NCBI RefSeq assembly: GCF_037975245.1
Contig: NC_092568.1
Location: 41,717,631 to 41,781,630, forward strand
Origin: Apostichopus japonicus
Lineage: Eukaryota; Echinodermata; Holothuroidea; Aspidochirotida; Stichopodidae
Length of the DNA stretch: 64,000 bases
Direction of reading: 5' to 3'
Made by a program: the position numbers and the translations under genes. The notes below the pieces were generated by a model, which saw only the letters and a list, made by a program, of their open reading frames with translations, was not told the DNA's origin and ran no database searches. Below are positions 47,737 to 59,459 of the stretch, one piece after another (position 1 is the stretch's first letter; every line of letters begins with the position of its first letter).

Positions 47737-48043
47737 AAACCAGTAACCTTAGCAACCACTTCACTATACTTAGCAACATATGACATGGAACCACCCGTAG
47801 ATCATGATGTTTATATCTTGTGCATGACAAGCTGAGACCTGCTTAGAACGTGTTCCTGGAAGTCCTCCTTCGAGTATAACACAGTTTAGATCTCGAAATA
47901 AGAAACAATGTTGAGCACCGTTCAACGCAAATGTAAACAAAATTGTCATAGCTGGATGTTTTCAACACAAAGTAATGTATAGTGAATTAATTTGATAGTC
48001 AATACTTTGTCTTTTTCGATTACATCGTGTTAATAATTAGTGT

Positions 48044-48049
48044 AATAAA
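48044..48049 (+). promoter_or_regulatory. Candidate polyadenylation signal of copy 2
   Basis: AATAAA, 308 bp after the stop codon. The first good match downstream of the copy 2 CDS. Confidence 0.5.
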
Positions 48050-48668
48050 ACAAGCAGGGCAACCCGTTTACTCCCTTACTGTGCAATATTCAGAATTGTA
48101 GTCATTTGTTAAACGTTGTTAAACGCCGTTCATTTCATGACATTGTGTAGAAGTGTTTCTTAATCTTTTCGGCTACTCGCACGCCTTAGCAATTGGAAAA
48201 GATATTTCGCACCTACTTTACCAGCAGCGGATAATAATTATAATAATAATGAACATTTTTATAGCACCGGTATCCTTTAAAGAGACGCTCACGGCACATT
48301 GCAGCAACAGTGAGAAACGGCAGAGCAAGTAACAGAAAAAGAATAAGATAGAAAAGGGTAATAAGTGAATTATACGTTTTGTGTTATATAGGACGAATGC
48401 TTTGCGATAAATTTGCTGTTTATGCTTATAGTTTCTCACCTCTTAAGTCCTATCTCACCCCCACCCCTCCAGTAGTTGTATGCACCAGGTTAAAAGAGCT
48501 GCCATATCAATTCTTAAACGTCGTTCATTTTTAAGACATATCAATTATTACGCACTGAAGTATTGTATATACATTGAGCATAGCCTATACCAACGTTATC
48601 TATAATTGCACAAGTTTGGGAATATCATTAATATCTTCAAAATATGTGTTAATGACTCTATATAAATG

Positions 48669-48701
<33 letters not shown>

Positions 48702-49481
48702 GTAAATAAAGTTATATGTATTAATAATATCATATATAGTGTTATATATAAGTAATAAATAATAGTATATAAATAAAAAGTAATAAATATATTATACTAT
48801 AATACGTTATATGTTATATGTCTCTCCGAAATGTTTTATTACGTCAAAATTAAGATAAGATTAGCTGCCCGTTAGTTTAATGAGCAAAATCGATATATGA
48901 TAATTGATGTATCTATATATGTAGAGATAACACAAATTAATTTGAGAGAGGAAACAACAAAAGGACTGTTTGGATATGGGTGTCCTCAGTTGTTTAGCCT
49001 TCCAGTCTTACACGGAAAGGGATATATTGTCGTATTTCTATACTGAACATGCGACAAAACCAATACCATGGGTTAACACAGTAAATCTCGTAAAAAAAAA
49101 TACAGTTTTGAAATATTAGTACTCGAAACAAAACTGTTTTTTGTTTATGTTTTGATCCTCTTTGGTCGTTTACTTACTCCTGTTAATTGCAAGAAATTTC
49201 CATATGTTCTTATGCACAAATGATGCCCTATTGAAAAAGCGAAGACCGCTATTCGTGACTTGGGTGTAAAATGTAAAAGTTGGCTGCGTGTTTTTAAAAC
49301 CTTTTGCATCGTGTCAGTTGGTATATATTTCGAAAAGAAAGTGATCCACATATGTCTGTATTTAGTATTAAAATTGTATAGTTTTAACTTAAATCAAGAT
49401 CCAGCTTGAGGCACTATCGAGTCTAGAGCACAGTGTGGCCGGACTGACTAGCGACCTGCAGGCCGTTCGGGAACCGGGTTT

Positions 49482-49513
49482 ACCAGGGAGTTGTCATGGA
49501 ACAACTCCCTGGT
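49482..49513. repeat. Perfect 13-bp stem, 6-nt loop hairpin
   Basis: 'accagggagttgt' - 'catgga' - 'acaactccctggt'. No U-tract or coding context; function unknown. Confidence 0.7.
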
Positions 49514-50466
49514 TTAACTGTGTTAAAGAGGCAACCATCGCCTTTACCAACAAACACCCTTAAAACATGGAACCCGTTTTCTCGTCAACTGGCAAGCAAT
49601 ACTTCAGAAAACATGCCAAAAAATAGCTGAGTCACGGTTCTGACACTGAGACGAAAATATAGCGTTTCTGGAGAAGGAACTCGACGAGCAAAGTGAGCAG
49701 GCCTTCGAGTTGCTAAACAAAAATCCATGACCGGAAAAAAATAGAAGGCATCTTCCCTAAACTCATCGACGGAGAGGCGGCAGAGATCAACCACAGGCCA
49801 AGAAACCATGAACGCTTTACAAAAAAAAAAAAAAAACACTCTCACACACAACCGTTCACCAAATATTTTTAGAAAGACAGACCATCCTTCTCCTTTACAT
49901 GCTTTGGGTCTTTCATTTATACATCAATGTTACACATATCATCCCAAACTAATAATGCGTTTCACCTTCTTGCAACTATGCTAGAATACGAGTACGGACC
50001 GCATACAAGTCTTCTTCAAGGTAATCACTCACAAAATCACTCCTAGCCCCACAGGCAGGTCACATAAACAATAAACATACGCTCTATAACAGCAAGTAAC
50101 GACTGAAATTCACTCTGGGATTGGATGTGGTTACTGAACTAGCCAAAATAAATACTCATTTCAAAACTGCAACCATTTGCTAATATTCTTTTCTAAAGTA
50201 CATGATAATATATGAAGTTTAAGGCGAAGTTTAGCCTAGTAGATAGAAGAACTCAAAAGTCGAATAATGACATAGGCTACTAGCATATTATTCTTCACTT
50301 CACCTGGCCCGTCAGTTTAATCCTGGTTTGTTGCAACGTTGTAAACGTCCCAGGCCCGATGACTTGGATTTAACCGAGGTTACTAAAGACTTTTGTTCAA
50401 GGAATGAACACAGAAGGATTTTTTTTTTAATTTCTAAATTATGACGACTCCCTGGAAAAATCATTA

Positions 50467-50652
50467 ATGGTGGGAATGGGTGATGGATCACGAAAGAGGG
50501 GCAGGCCACGAGCACGATGGATGGATGGTGTCAAGCAGGCGACTGGGTTGACTCTGGATAGACTTCAAGGGGCAACCAGGAGCCGGAAGGATTGGAGGAT
50601 GAAAGTCATGGTCATCACCAGGGGTCGGACACGACTCGACGGCACAAGGTGA
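50467..50652 (+). mobile_element. LINE ORF C-terminal tail fragment
   Basis: Encodes GSRKRGRPRARWMDGVKQAT and then RKDWRMKVM, the same tail type as at 3321-3557 (RKRGRPKVRWADGIKEITG there). No RT core is attached. Confidence 0.65.
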
Positions 50653-53600
50653 CAAGGTGAAATTATGGATGGACAGAAGCACAGATGTAGATTGATAGAG
50701 TCATGTGCACCATTATAGTATTGATAGCATACTAACACCCAATATATATTTAAGTGATATGGCCGGTGTGTATCGGTTTATAGCAAAATGAGTGGTGGTT
50801 GTGGAATGAAAAAGTGCCCCCTCCGATGTTGTGCTCCCCCCACTTTTTGGAAGCTTCCTACTCCCTGGATACGAAAACAAAGTTTCAGTTTTAGTGTCCC
50901 TGCCCCTTTGCAACCCTATAGGCTACACACATGAAAACTATACACTAATGCTTTCTATATATCTTCATTTCAATTGTCATCATTTTCTGTTGATGACCGA
51001 ACTCAGTTGCCTAGTATGCTGACTTTCAAATGTAACCTTTAAGACCTCAATATTTGTTGAATTAAAATGTGTGTTCTTTTAATACTTTTAATAAACTCCC
51101 TTAAAATTAAGTAAATAGTGATTATGATAGTTATATCACCAGGCTCCGTTTTTTGAACACTTATTGATTTTCTTTAAGTACATTAATGAGAATACGTCAT
51201 TCTTTATCACATGCTTCCCTAGACCCTTTTATTGACTCTGGTCAGGGTTATTCCCACCCTGACACACCCTCTTCTCAGAACTGAATACAGACGTCTTTGT
51301 TTTGGTATTGTGAAATTGGATAAAATTGTATAATACGGATTCAGCCTCGGGACACCTTCATGCAAGCAACAAAACATTGCTTTCCATTTTCTCAAAACCT
51401 CGTATCCTTACATTATTAAAGATTCAAAATACATTCATTGAACAAGCCGCAGCCATTAACGCTACAGTAGTGTCTGAAGTAGTCCGTGATACAGCCAAGA
51501 ACCAAATCGTAATTTTAAGAGTAAGACATTGCTAGTAAATTATTACTTATTTAAATTACTGCTAAGAGACGTGCTTTTCGCACTGCTCAATCGGGATGGT
51601 CATCCCCTGACACACACAGACGATATTACTTTTTGGTACGTGTTCTTTCATTCTATGTATATAAGTTGGATTGTATATTTGTGTATATTTTCTTATATCT
51701 CTTTACTGGAGCCCATGCATGGATGTAACACCAAAAGGCTTCAGTTCTGTCTTTATAACTTTAAATGTCAAGCAATAGATACTGCCAGTCAGTTGATGAA
51801 TTGATAACTTGAAAGGAATCAACATCCTTATTTTGGATAGTTTTAACTTTAAATGTATTATTAATGTAATATATTATTATTAGTTTAACGTTATAATATC
51901 AAACTACTCTGCAACTGGATAAATATAAAGCTGAGATAATTCCTCGGGAACCCATGATGTCATTCAAATACCCTGCTGAAGGAATTTGATCAAACGTTAT
52001 ATTAGTCTTGTTAAAATCTATCAAACCTGATTCATTACGCTGCTTAAATCTTCCTTATTCAACTGCCACATGTTTTTTTTGTAATTTAAATGTAATTTAA
52101 CACCGATACTAGGATACTAGTTAATCGGGTGTGTACAGTGTTTTGAAACATCGCCCTCTATTCACATATCTACAATACCAAATTTATAAAAAGAGATGAT
52201 TAAGTGGAAACAACGGCAACATCGATACAAATTGTTCAAACGTATTGATCAAGACTATCAGATCAAGACTACATATCGAAAGATTTGACCATTGCAGTCG
52301 ACCGCGGCAGCATGCAATGTATCTGGGCTTGTTGAACGTTTTCTGCATATACGCTAATGCGCGGTACTATATATAATGTAGCATAACATACCACTATTAC
52401 GTAATCACTGTATTTATATGTAACATAAGATAATACACATTGGAAATTTGCAAAGAACTCCAATATTTTGTTTTCCTTTATTAACTACTGTACTCCAACG
52501 GCATTTGTCCAGGAAGTGAACCGAAGATTAAACTGGCCGCAGTACGACACGTTCACATTCAACACGTATGTAGGCTATGAATACGATGCGATGTATACTA
52601 TCGGGCTTATGTTAAACCGTACGGTAGGAATGCTCAACGAAACAAACAACATTAAACGTCTTGATGATTTTACCTTTACCGACAATGAAATGTACCAACT
52701 CTTCTTTGATGGTTTAGCAGCCACAGATTTCTTCGGAGCAACGGTAAGTTGTGTTATTCCCCTCACCATTTCCTACAGTTTTACACTTGTTGGTGGTAAC
52801 TTAAAACAATTTCGATGGATAGGGTTGAATTGTCTTTGATTATCCTCTCATACTAATATACAGGAGTTAAACTAATCATCACTGATAAAGAAAATATGTT
52901 AATACAGAAATAAAGTGGACAAAATATAATCAGGAAATGATCTCATGTGGAAAATCAGTCGATCAATCGGTCCACAAGTTGTTAACATTCTCTGTCATTA
53001 TGAAAATTTTGTGAATATGCATATTTGTTTTTTCTCTTTCAAGGGACATGTTAACTTTCTAAAAGGTGAGAGACTGGGCGGTAGTGACATTTCCCAGTTA
53101 CGAGGTAAGAACCACTATACCCCAAAATGACTATCCCTGTCCCTGATAAAGTTTACTTACATATGTTCGAGTTCATGTGTATCTCCTGTCAAACGGGATT
53201 TTTTTTCACCTCCAGCGGATTGTTCTCTTGGCTGGATTTTACACAATCGGCAATGTTTTATGTTGTCCGATAACGAAACGGCTGATTGGAATCAAGCTGT
53301 GACGTCATGTAGGATGAGTGGAGCATGTCTTTCGGATTTATCAACAGAGGGAGAGATTTCTTAGTTGTCAGAGACATGGAAATCAAATGAATCATCATCA
53401 AAGTGGTATAAAGCTCTTTTAATATTATTAATTAGATATTTATGGTATGACGTTCGACATAATTAATCAATTAACCGACATCACATAATACGTGACTTCT
53501 GTTGGCAGGCATGTTGGTCTTCGTTCAAACAGTACAAAGGCCGATAACCTAGTAGTTCTGGAAAACTCAACATCGCTCTGGACTGGTACAGAGGGCAGCA

Positions 53601-54071
53601 CATCTCACTGTTTCTATGTGGACTTCCATGACAATTGTCTTATCAAGCCTGGGAACTGTCTGCAAGAAAGACCATTTATATGTAAAAGAGCGGCAGGTAT
53701 ACTTACGGAGAGGATATTTTTGATATCATAATTTTTGAAAGAAAAATAGACTGTGTCGGATTGTTCTATCTTTCTATCTTCTTGATCATAATCCTAGAAT
53801 GAATGCTATTTATTCCATCATTCTAAATGTACGTAAAGTAAGAGTAACCAAGAAATGAAACTCAAGATGATGTTTCATTGAATCAAAAGAGAATACGGAT
53901 GAGCTAGCTGAGTAATTTACTTTTTTAAAGGAAAAGTCGCCCAGGAAAGAATCTCGGCACGAAACCAAACTACCAAACGACTGATCCGCTCTCAGCCCCA
54001 GTCCCCTTGCATCGGGACTGTGACAGTGTGACTGTGTGATCATCGTCGGGTGTGCATCACCATTCCCCTCG

Positions 54072-54115
54072 AAAGGGAACAGATACCTACACATGATCTT
54101 AGCCAAAAGGCCGAG
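54072..54115 (-). ncRNA. U2 snRNA 5'-domain-like segment, copy a
   Basis: The minus strand reads 'ctcggccttttggctaagat' then 'catgtgtaggtatctgttcc', matching U2 stem-loop I and the branch-site-recognition region. It carries an extra G within the GUAGUA box. No U2 Sm site or 3' stem-loops follow, so it is a U2-derived repeat or divergent relative, not a standard U2 gene. Confidence 0.5.
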
Positions 54116-54369
54116 TAATTTACAGCCTGTGCACACAACTTGTTCTGTCTACAAGAGTATAACAGAGACTGAGGAACAACTGTGCAGTACATATATACAG
54201 AAAAACAAGAATAATTAAATTACTTTTTTAAAGGAAAAGTCGCCCAGGAAAGAACCTCGGCACGAAACCAAACTACCAAACGACTGATCCGCTCTCAGCC
54301 CCAGTCCCCTTGCATCGGGACTGTGACTGTGTGATCATCGTCGGGTGTGCATCACCATTCCCCTCGAAA

Positions 54370-54410
54370 GGGAACAGATACCTACACATGATCTTAGCCA
54401 AAAGGCCGAG
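54370..54410 (-). ncRNA. U2 snRNA 5'-domain-like segment, copy b
   Basis: Identical to copy a over the U2-like part, including the extra G, so the duplication is recent or kept homogeneous. Confidence 0.5.
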
Positions 54411-54642
54411 TAATTTACAGCCTGTGCACACAACTTGTTCTGTCTACAAGAGTATAACAGAGACTGAGGAACAACTGTGCAGTACATATATACAGAAAAA
54501 CAAGAATAATTAAAGGTACCACACTTACAATACAACACTGATTAACCTAACAATAGTCTGAAGCGGAGCTGTAACAAAAGACATTTGACTGATCCACAAA
54601 CTGCATTCCTTCTGAATACATATAATAGAGCTAGGAACTTAA

Positions 54643-54669
54643 CGGTATATATATATATATATATATATA
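54643..54669. repeat. Short (TA)n
   Basis: TA run about 65 bp before copy 3 exon 11. Confidence 0.85.
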
Positions 54670-57659
54670 CAGTATTAAATAGAATGTGAGACTACACTTT
54701 CAACATGTATCACACAACTCTCTTTGTTAGTTAGTTATAACTGGGGTAGCCATAGCAACGCACAGCTCCGATACCGTCTTTTGGAAGAACGATATTATAT
54801 GGGCAGGTAAGATGTATAGATCTCTAGCATCAAAGTCTAGAACACACCCCTAGCTGTATGGGTGAAGGAATCTATCATTCTACATCGTTAAGGGACGAAC
54901 AGCTAGAAGTACTGTAGGTCTCAGTAGATCAATAGTTCATCCGAGATTTGTTCATGGTTGGTATCATACCACAATAAGTAATGTACATCCGCTTGAAGAA
55001 GAAAACAACCTAAAATGACGTTACGAAGTGCTCGTTTCGCATACTTGCAGTTCTCGTGATTGTTTGTATTTCATGTGAAAGAGTATAAATCAAAGTAGGC
55101 CTACAGATGGAGTAAAAAGAAGGAGGATTGAAGGTGATGTAAGAATTTTAGAAAGTGTTTGGTTAAATGTGGATACGACTACGAGCGAGCAGTCGGAAGG
55201 GTTTGGGTTCAGTAGGCTAACATTGCTCCTCTTCTATAGTTCAAATCTTAAGGGCCATGATATAACAAGTGCAATGATACGCATGATATAACAAGTGTCA
55301 CGGTATAGGCCATGATATAGCAGGTCTCATTATAGACCAATCTATCAGCTAATTTAGATGGTGGTTATTATATACCAGTGGCAAACGGCTATTAATGCCT
55401 CGGCGGGCTGGTAAAGGGACGAACGATCAATTGTGGTACGACAAATAGATCGAGAATGCAGCTAATAGTCGTACTGTACACCCGCATACAGATCCGATGG
55501 CTTCTTGTCATTTAGGTTAACTGTGTACAGAGATAGCTAGAAAAGTTAAACACCAGAAACCATATGCATAGGTTTAGATAAGTACTATAATAATATGTCT
55601 GTACAATATTTCATATTTACAATACAATGGTGGTTATTTATTCATTTTCGTTTGTTTTATAGGAGGAATTGTTCCATTGGATCGTTCTGTGACAGCTCCA
55701 AAAACAACTGACAGATTGAGAAATCAATACCATACCTTCTACATATATATTACTGACGTCTTTTGCATCAGTTGGAATCCTCGGCATCCTAGTTATCATC
55801 ATATTGATATTTATATTCTCTCTAAGGATAGGGTAGAGCAATACGTTTCTATTGTCGTTTGCAAACCAAATTCAAAATGCATTTCAAACGGTCGAGTTTC
55901 ACTCAAATAAGGAGCGTTAAGGGTCACCCTCCCCACCCCCTCTCGTTTCTCCCTCCCCTTCCCCCTCCCCCAAAACAGTAATAATTTCTTCTCCCCCGAA
56001 AAGACGGTCACTTTCTGCTCTAGTTGATGAAATGACTAGTTATGACAACAAATTGGACCCGTTTTGTATAATCAAATTAGGCTAAACCTTTAGTTTAGCT
56101 TTTAAGTGCTGCATAGAGAAGTAGGTCAAGTATTTATCTTTTGAAAGGTACAGGGATTTTGTGAAGCCAAAAACCTTGTTTTTAAAGAAATTGCTCATGT
56201 TGCTACGTAACAAACGGATTTATTGACACAGATCATACCGATACCAATCGGATTGTTGATATTATTTATGTGTTTCTTGCCATTTGTTGTATATTTGTCG
56301 TTACATAATTCCTTTCCAATAACTGTTTGTGATCCTGGATGTAGGAAACAAATACATTTCTTCTTGTTCCAAAACTTTTCATTGCAGATCGTCGTTCCGT
56401 AAAGTCCATTCAAGCCTTTGATTTCGTCTTCCTGATCGTGCAGTTGTATCCTGATGTACTTATCAGTTATTTGTAACAAACTGCAACTGCGCCCTCACTT
56501 TCAGATCAACACCATCTTCTTTTCTGTCACGTATGAAAGGAACGCATTTCGTTTTAGGTGCATTTTAAACTAATTCGTTACACCAAATTGACTATTTTCC
56601 ATTCTGACCTGTAGGTTCACGGCATTATTGCATCTTTTGGGTTCACCTTAGGAGTTTCTACACTGATAGCCCGGATGTGGCTCTTCTATAAATCCACGTT
56701 ATGTGCATCGGTAAATCACTTGGTAAACTTTAATAACTTCAAAAACTTTGCGTGTGACACTAAATTACATAACCAGGTTTGTATTGAGTCCGTGCTCGTG
56801 TTGTAGCATATTTATCTATACTCGTTCTGTGTACACGAGGCATTTTCAATAATACGATAGGAATTGATACTAAATTACGTCTACGTTCTCGTGGTTAGAA
56901 CCATTCGCTTTTACTCAGATCAAGGAAAGTCTACTTGTACTATATACTCATGATGTTATACTGGTTATACACTAGGGGTGTAGACGAATCCAGTAGATAT
57001 GACTCAATGATTGAGTCCACAGATAGGAAAACTGAAGACTTCAGTCCAAATCTCATCTCGAGCACTACTGTCCTATTAAATACCATAGTAAGCCTATACT
57101 GTAATATTATACCATGGCACGCCCATTCATGTATTCCGAGTAAAAATTGTAAGTGACATAATAATTATTTCAGCAACGAAAACATTTACTTCTTGCATCT
57201 TCCGTGATTATTTTCATTCTTACTTCAATACAGTTTCCATGAAGATGATTTTTTTTTTTAAATTAGTCACCAACTCCACAATTACTCTAAAAAACCATGT
57301 GGACCTTGCAACTTGTTACATGTTTAAAATGGAGTGTTTGTGGTTGGTGAATTCTTTTGTATCTTGTTTTGTAACAGGTTGACAACACGTGGATCTTGTA
57401 CGTCATCATTCTAGTGTTTACATCTGTCGATGTGATTTGTGTGGTCCTGAAAATATTCTCCACTCTGCGTACAAAGAATGATGAGGTTATTAAGATGTGC
57501 ACGTTCGCTTTATTCACCCTCCAATATTAATGGGCTTACATGAATTCGAGACGCAATATCATACATCATTGGAACTTGGTAACGTAGGCTAAAGTTCAGA
57601 GTAATTATTTATGCTAAAGCAGTCTAAAACTTATATAACTTAACCTTCCCTATATACAC

Positions 57660-57925
57660 TGAAAAAATAAACTAGTCAATATTGCCACGGACTAACGTTA
57701 AATTAGTCTGTAACGTTAGTTAATGCACACGGACTAGCAAAAATCTTCGTTTCATCGCTGCTTCTTAGTCAGTTTACACTGACTAAGGAAAATATAATCG
57801 CAGCTTAGTCGGTGGCGACGGACTAAGGTATTTTAACCCATGGACTAAGAACGATACGGACACCCGATTTACGCCATAATCGTAGCTTAGTCGGTATCGA
57901 CGGACTAATGTATTTTAACCCAATT
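57660..57925. repeat. AGTC-rich terminal repeat of a large element, left end
   Basis: Begins near 'cactgaaaaaataaactagt' and holds many copies of 'cggactaa' / 'ttagtc'. These include small palindromes 'cttagtcag-ttta-cactgactaag' (about 57766-57788) and 'cttagtcggtggcgacgg' followed by 'actaag'. 'cttagtcggtatcgac' (57886-57901) is exactly inverted at 63979-63994. Confidence 0.65.
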
Positions 57926-59451
57926 CGATTCACTTCAATTTGGAAACCGAGAGGCAACGGCAGCTTGCTGGACTTGGCATAGTTTCATACGATCACTCTA
58001 AGCAACTTTCAACCGTAAATCACCCAAGAAGGTCTTTAGAAGAATGTAGGTATTAACTGCCATCATCGGCCTACCTGTTATTCCTTTAACTTGAAGGTAA
58101 AATTAAAGTTAATTGTTAGGCCACTGGCACTAGTATTGTATCATGGTTAGTGTAACGCTACCGTTGCCACGCTGGCGTTTCGCAATACACAAGTGCAATG
58201 ACAGTGAGTAGCCTATAGGCTACTACTGGGTACTGCAGTGCATTCTCAACACTAAAGTGTGCATTCTAAACACCAATTAACAATGTGTTATGTGTTTATT
58301 GGGCTAGATTGAACAGTGGCACATAATCTTCTAATTTATTCCCAAACAAATGCTGGAACTATAAGTCTGAATAGTTTATTTGAAGTCTACACTCATTTGG
58401 TAAAGATTTCCTGTAATTTCCCATGTGAATCTAAATGGGTAGGCTTGTGATATTGAATAAGCAAGGCTAGACCTTCAAACGTACAGTCACAGTAGGCTGA
58501 ACAAATTATGTTGGCTAGTCAACGGTATTATATGTTGCGAGCAGTCAGGATGCACGCTTCAGTTCTATTTAACCTTTTCATTTATCATTTTTTAGTATTT
58601 AATTTCCGGTCACGCTCAGGAAACAATTGCGACATTCCTTCACGGTCGACTTGTTTACTGTAAGAAGTATTAACCGTTTTTTCTCAGGAAAGCTTGATAG
58701 TCTGAAGTTATTATAACATGTGCTTTTAGTATACTGCCAAAAGAGTAAGTTGTTGTATTTGTATTGATATTTTATGTAGAAGTAACGGAAAATTTAGTAT
58801 GTTTAGTTTGGTCTAATTGCACGTTTTTTTCTGTCCAATGTAGTGCAGGGTTCACTTGCGCGAATTCAAATTATTCTGTTTATGTATATATATGCATCGA
58901 TTCGTAGATTATGATGTTTTTTTTACATTTATTTGTAATTCAAGCATATCTGTTTAGTAGCAAAGTTTAAAGGTTAAGATTAATTAGTTTTTTCTTTTTC
59001 ATCCTAGATTGAATGAAACTCATTGACGTAAATAATAGATCAGATGATACAGTTTAACGCAGTTGCTAAAACTCTGGGTATTCTCTAGTCTTCGTCGGTC
59101 CATTATATACTTTAGTACTACTAGTAAGACTAAATCAAACGACCGAAAGACAAACTTAGTGTAACAAAGTACTGATTCTCCTCTAGCCTAGGTCTAAACA
59201 GGCTTGTTATGTGAGCAAGCAAAATAACAACTAAAAACGATTAGGCCTATAAATAAGTTGGCTCAGTGCATTTCTGTTTCTAAAATTTTATATTTTTAAA
59301 GATCATAAAAACAAACAAAGATTTAGCCCATGTTTTTTTATCTCTGTATTATGGGCATTTGATTCTGGTTGCAATGGTGATGACACTCTCGTTCAAATTT
59401 TCAGCTTTATACAGTCTGCTTCAAACTTTGGGATTGTTTTTTGAGACTATA
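57926..59451. other. Sequence inside the large AGTC-bounded element, no gene seen
   Basis: AT-rich. No supported coding sequence or further GABA-B exons. Confidence 0.5.
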
Positions 59452-59459
59452 GTGGAAGC

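Larger units (their letters stand above)
48050..51421. other. Intergenic between copies 2 and 3
   Basis: Includes a short TA-rich repeat (48669-48702), a perfect hairpin (49482-49513) and a LINE tail fragment (50467-50652). Exons 1-3 of copy 3 would be expected near its right end but are not found. Confidence 0.5.
53914..54516 (-). repeat. Tandem 303-bp duplicate containing U2 snRNA-like sequence
   Basis: Two near-identical copies (53914-54216 and 54217-54516) in intron 10 of copy 3. Read on the minus strand, each contains a U2-like 5' segment followed by an unrelated body of about 200 bp with stem-forming pieces ('ccctttcgagggg'). Confidence 0.85.
51422..57485 (+). pseudogene. GABA-B receptor-like/CTLD copy 3, pseudogene
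   Basis: Exons in copy 2 numbering: 4 (51422-51520), 7 (52492-52743), 8 (53044-53104), 9 (53216-53405) and 10 (53509-53696, both CTLD), 11 (54735-54806), 12 (55663-55832, TM1), 13 (56388-56530, TM2), 14 (56615-56710, TM3) and 15 (57378-57485, TM4). Exon 9 has an in-frame TAG at 53362. Exon 12 is 7 nt longer and shifts frame before TM1. Exon 13 is 7 nt longer and has a TAA at 56474. Exon 7 keeps its 252-nt length, but the two bases before it are GT instead of AG. Exons 1-3, 5, 6 and 16-20 are not found. It retains the lectin cassette with five or more of its cysteines (for example NGNC-type GNCLQERPFICK). Non-functional as a receptor. Confidence 0.85.

Noticed and set aside
54072-54410. Genuine U2 snRNA genes
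   Set aside because: Extra base in the branch-recognition box, and no Sm site or 3' stem-loops after the 5' domain.
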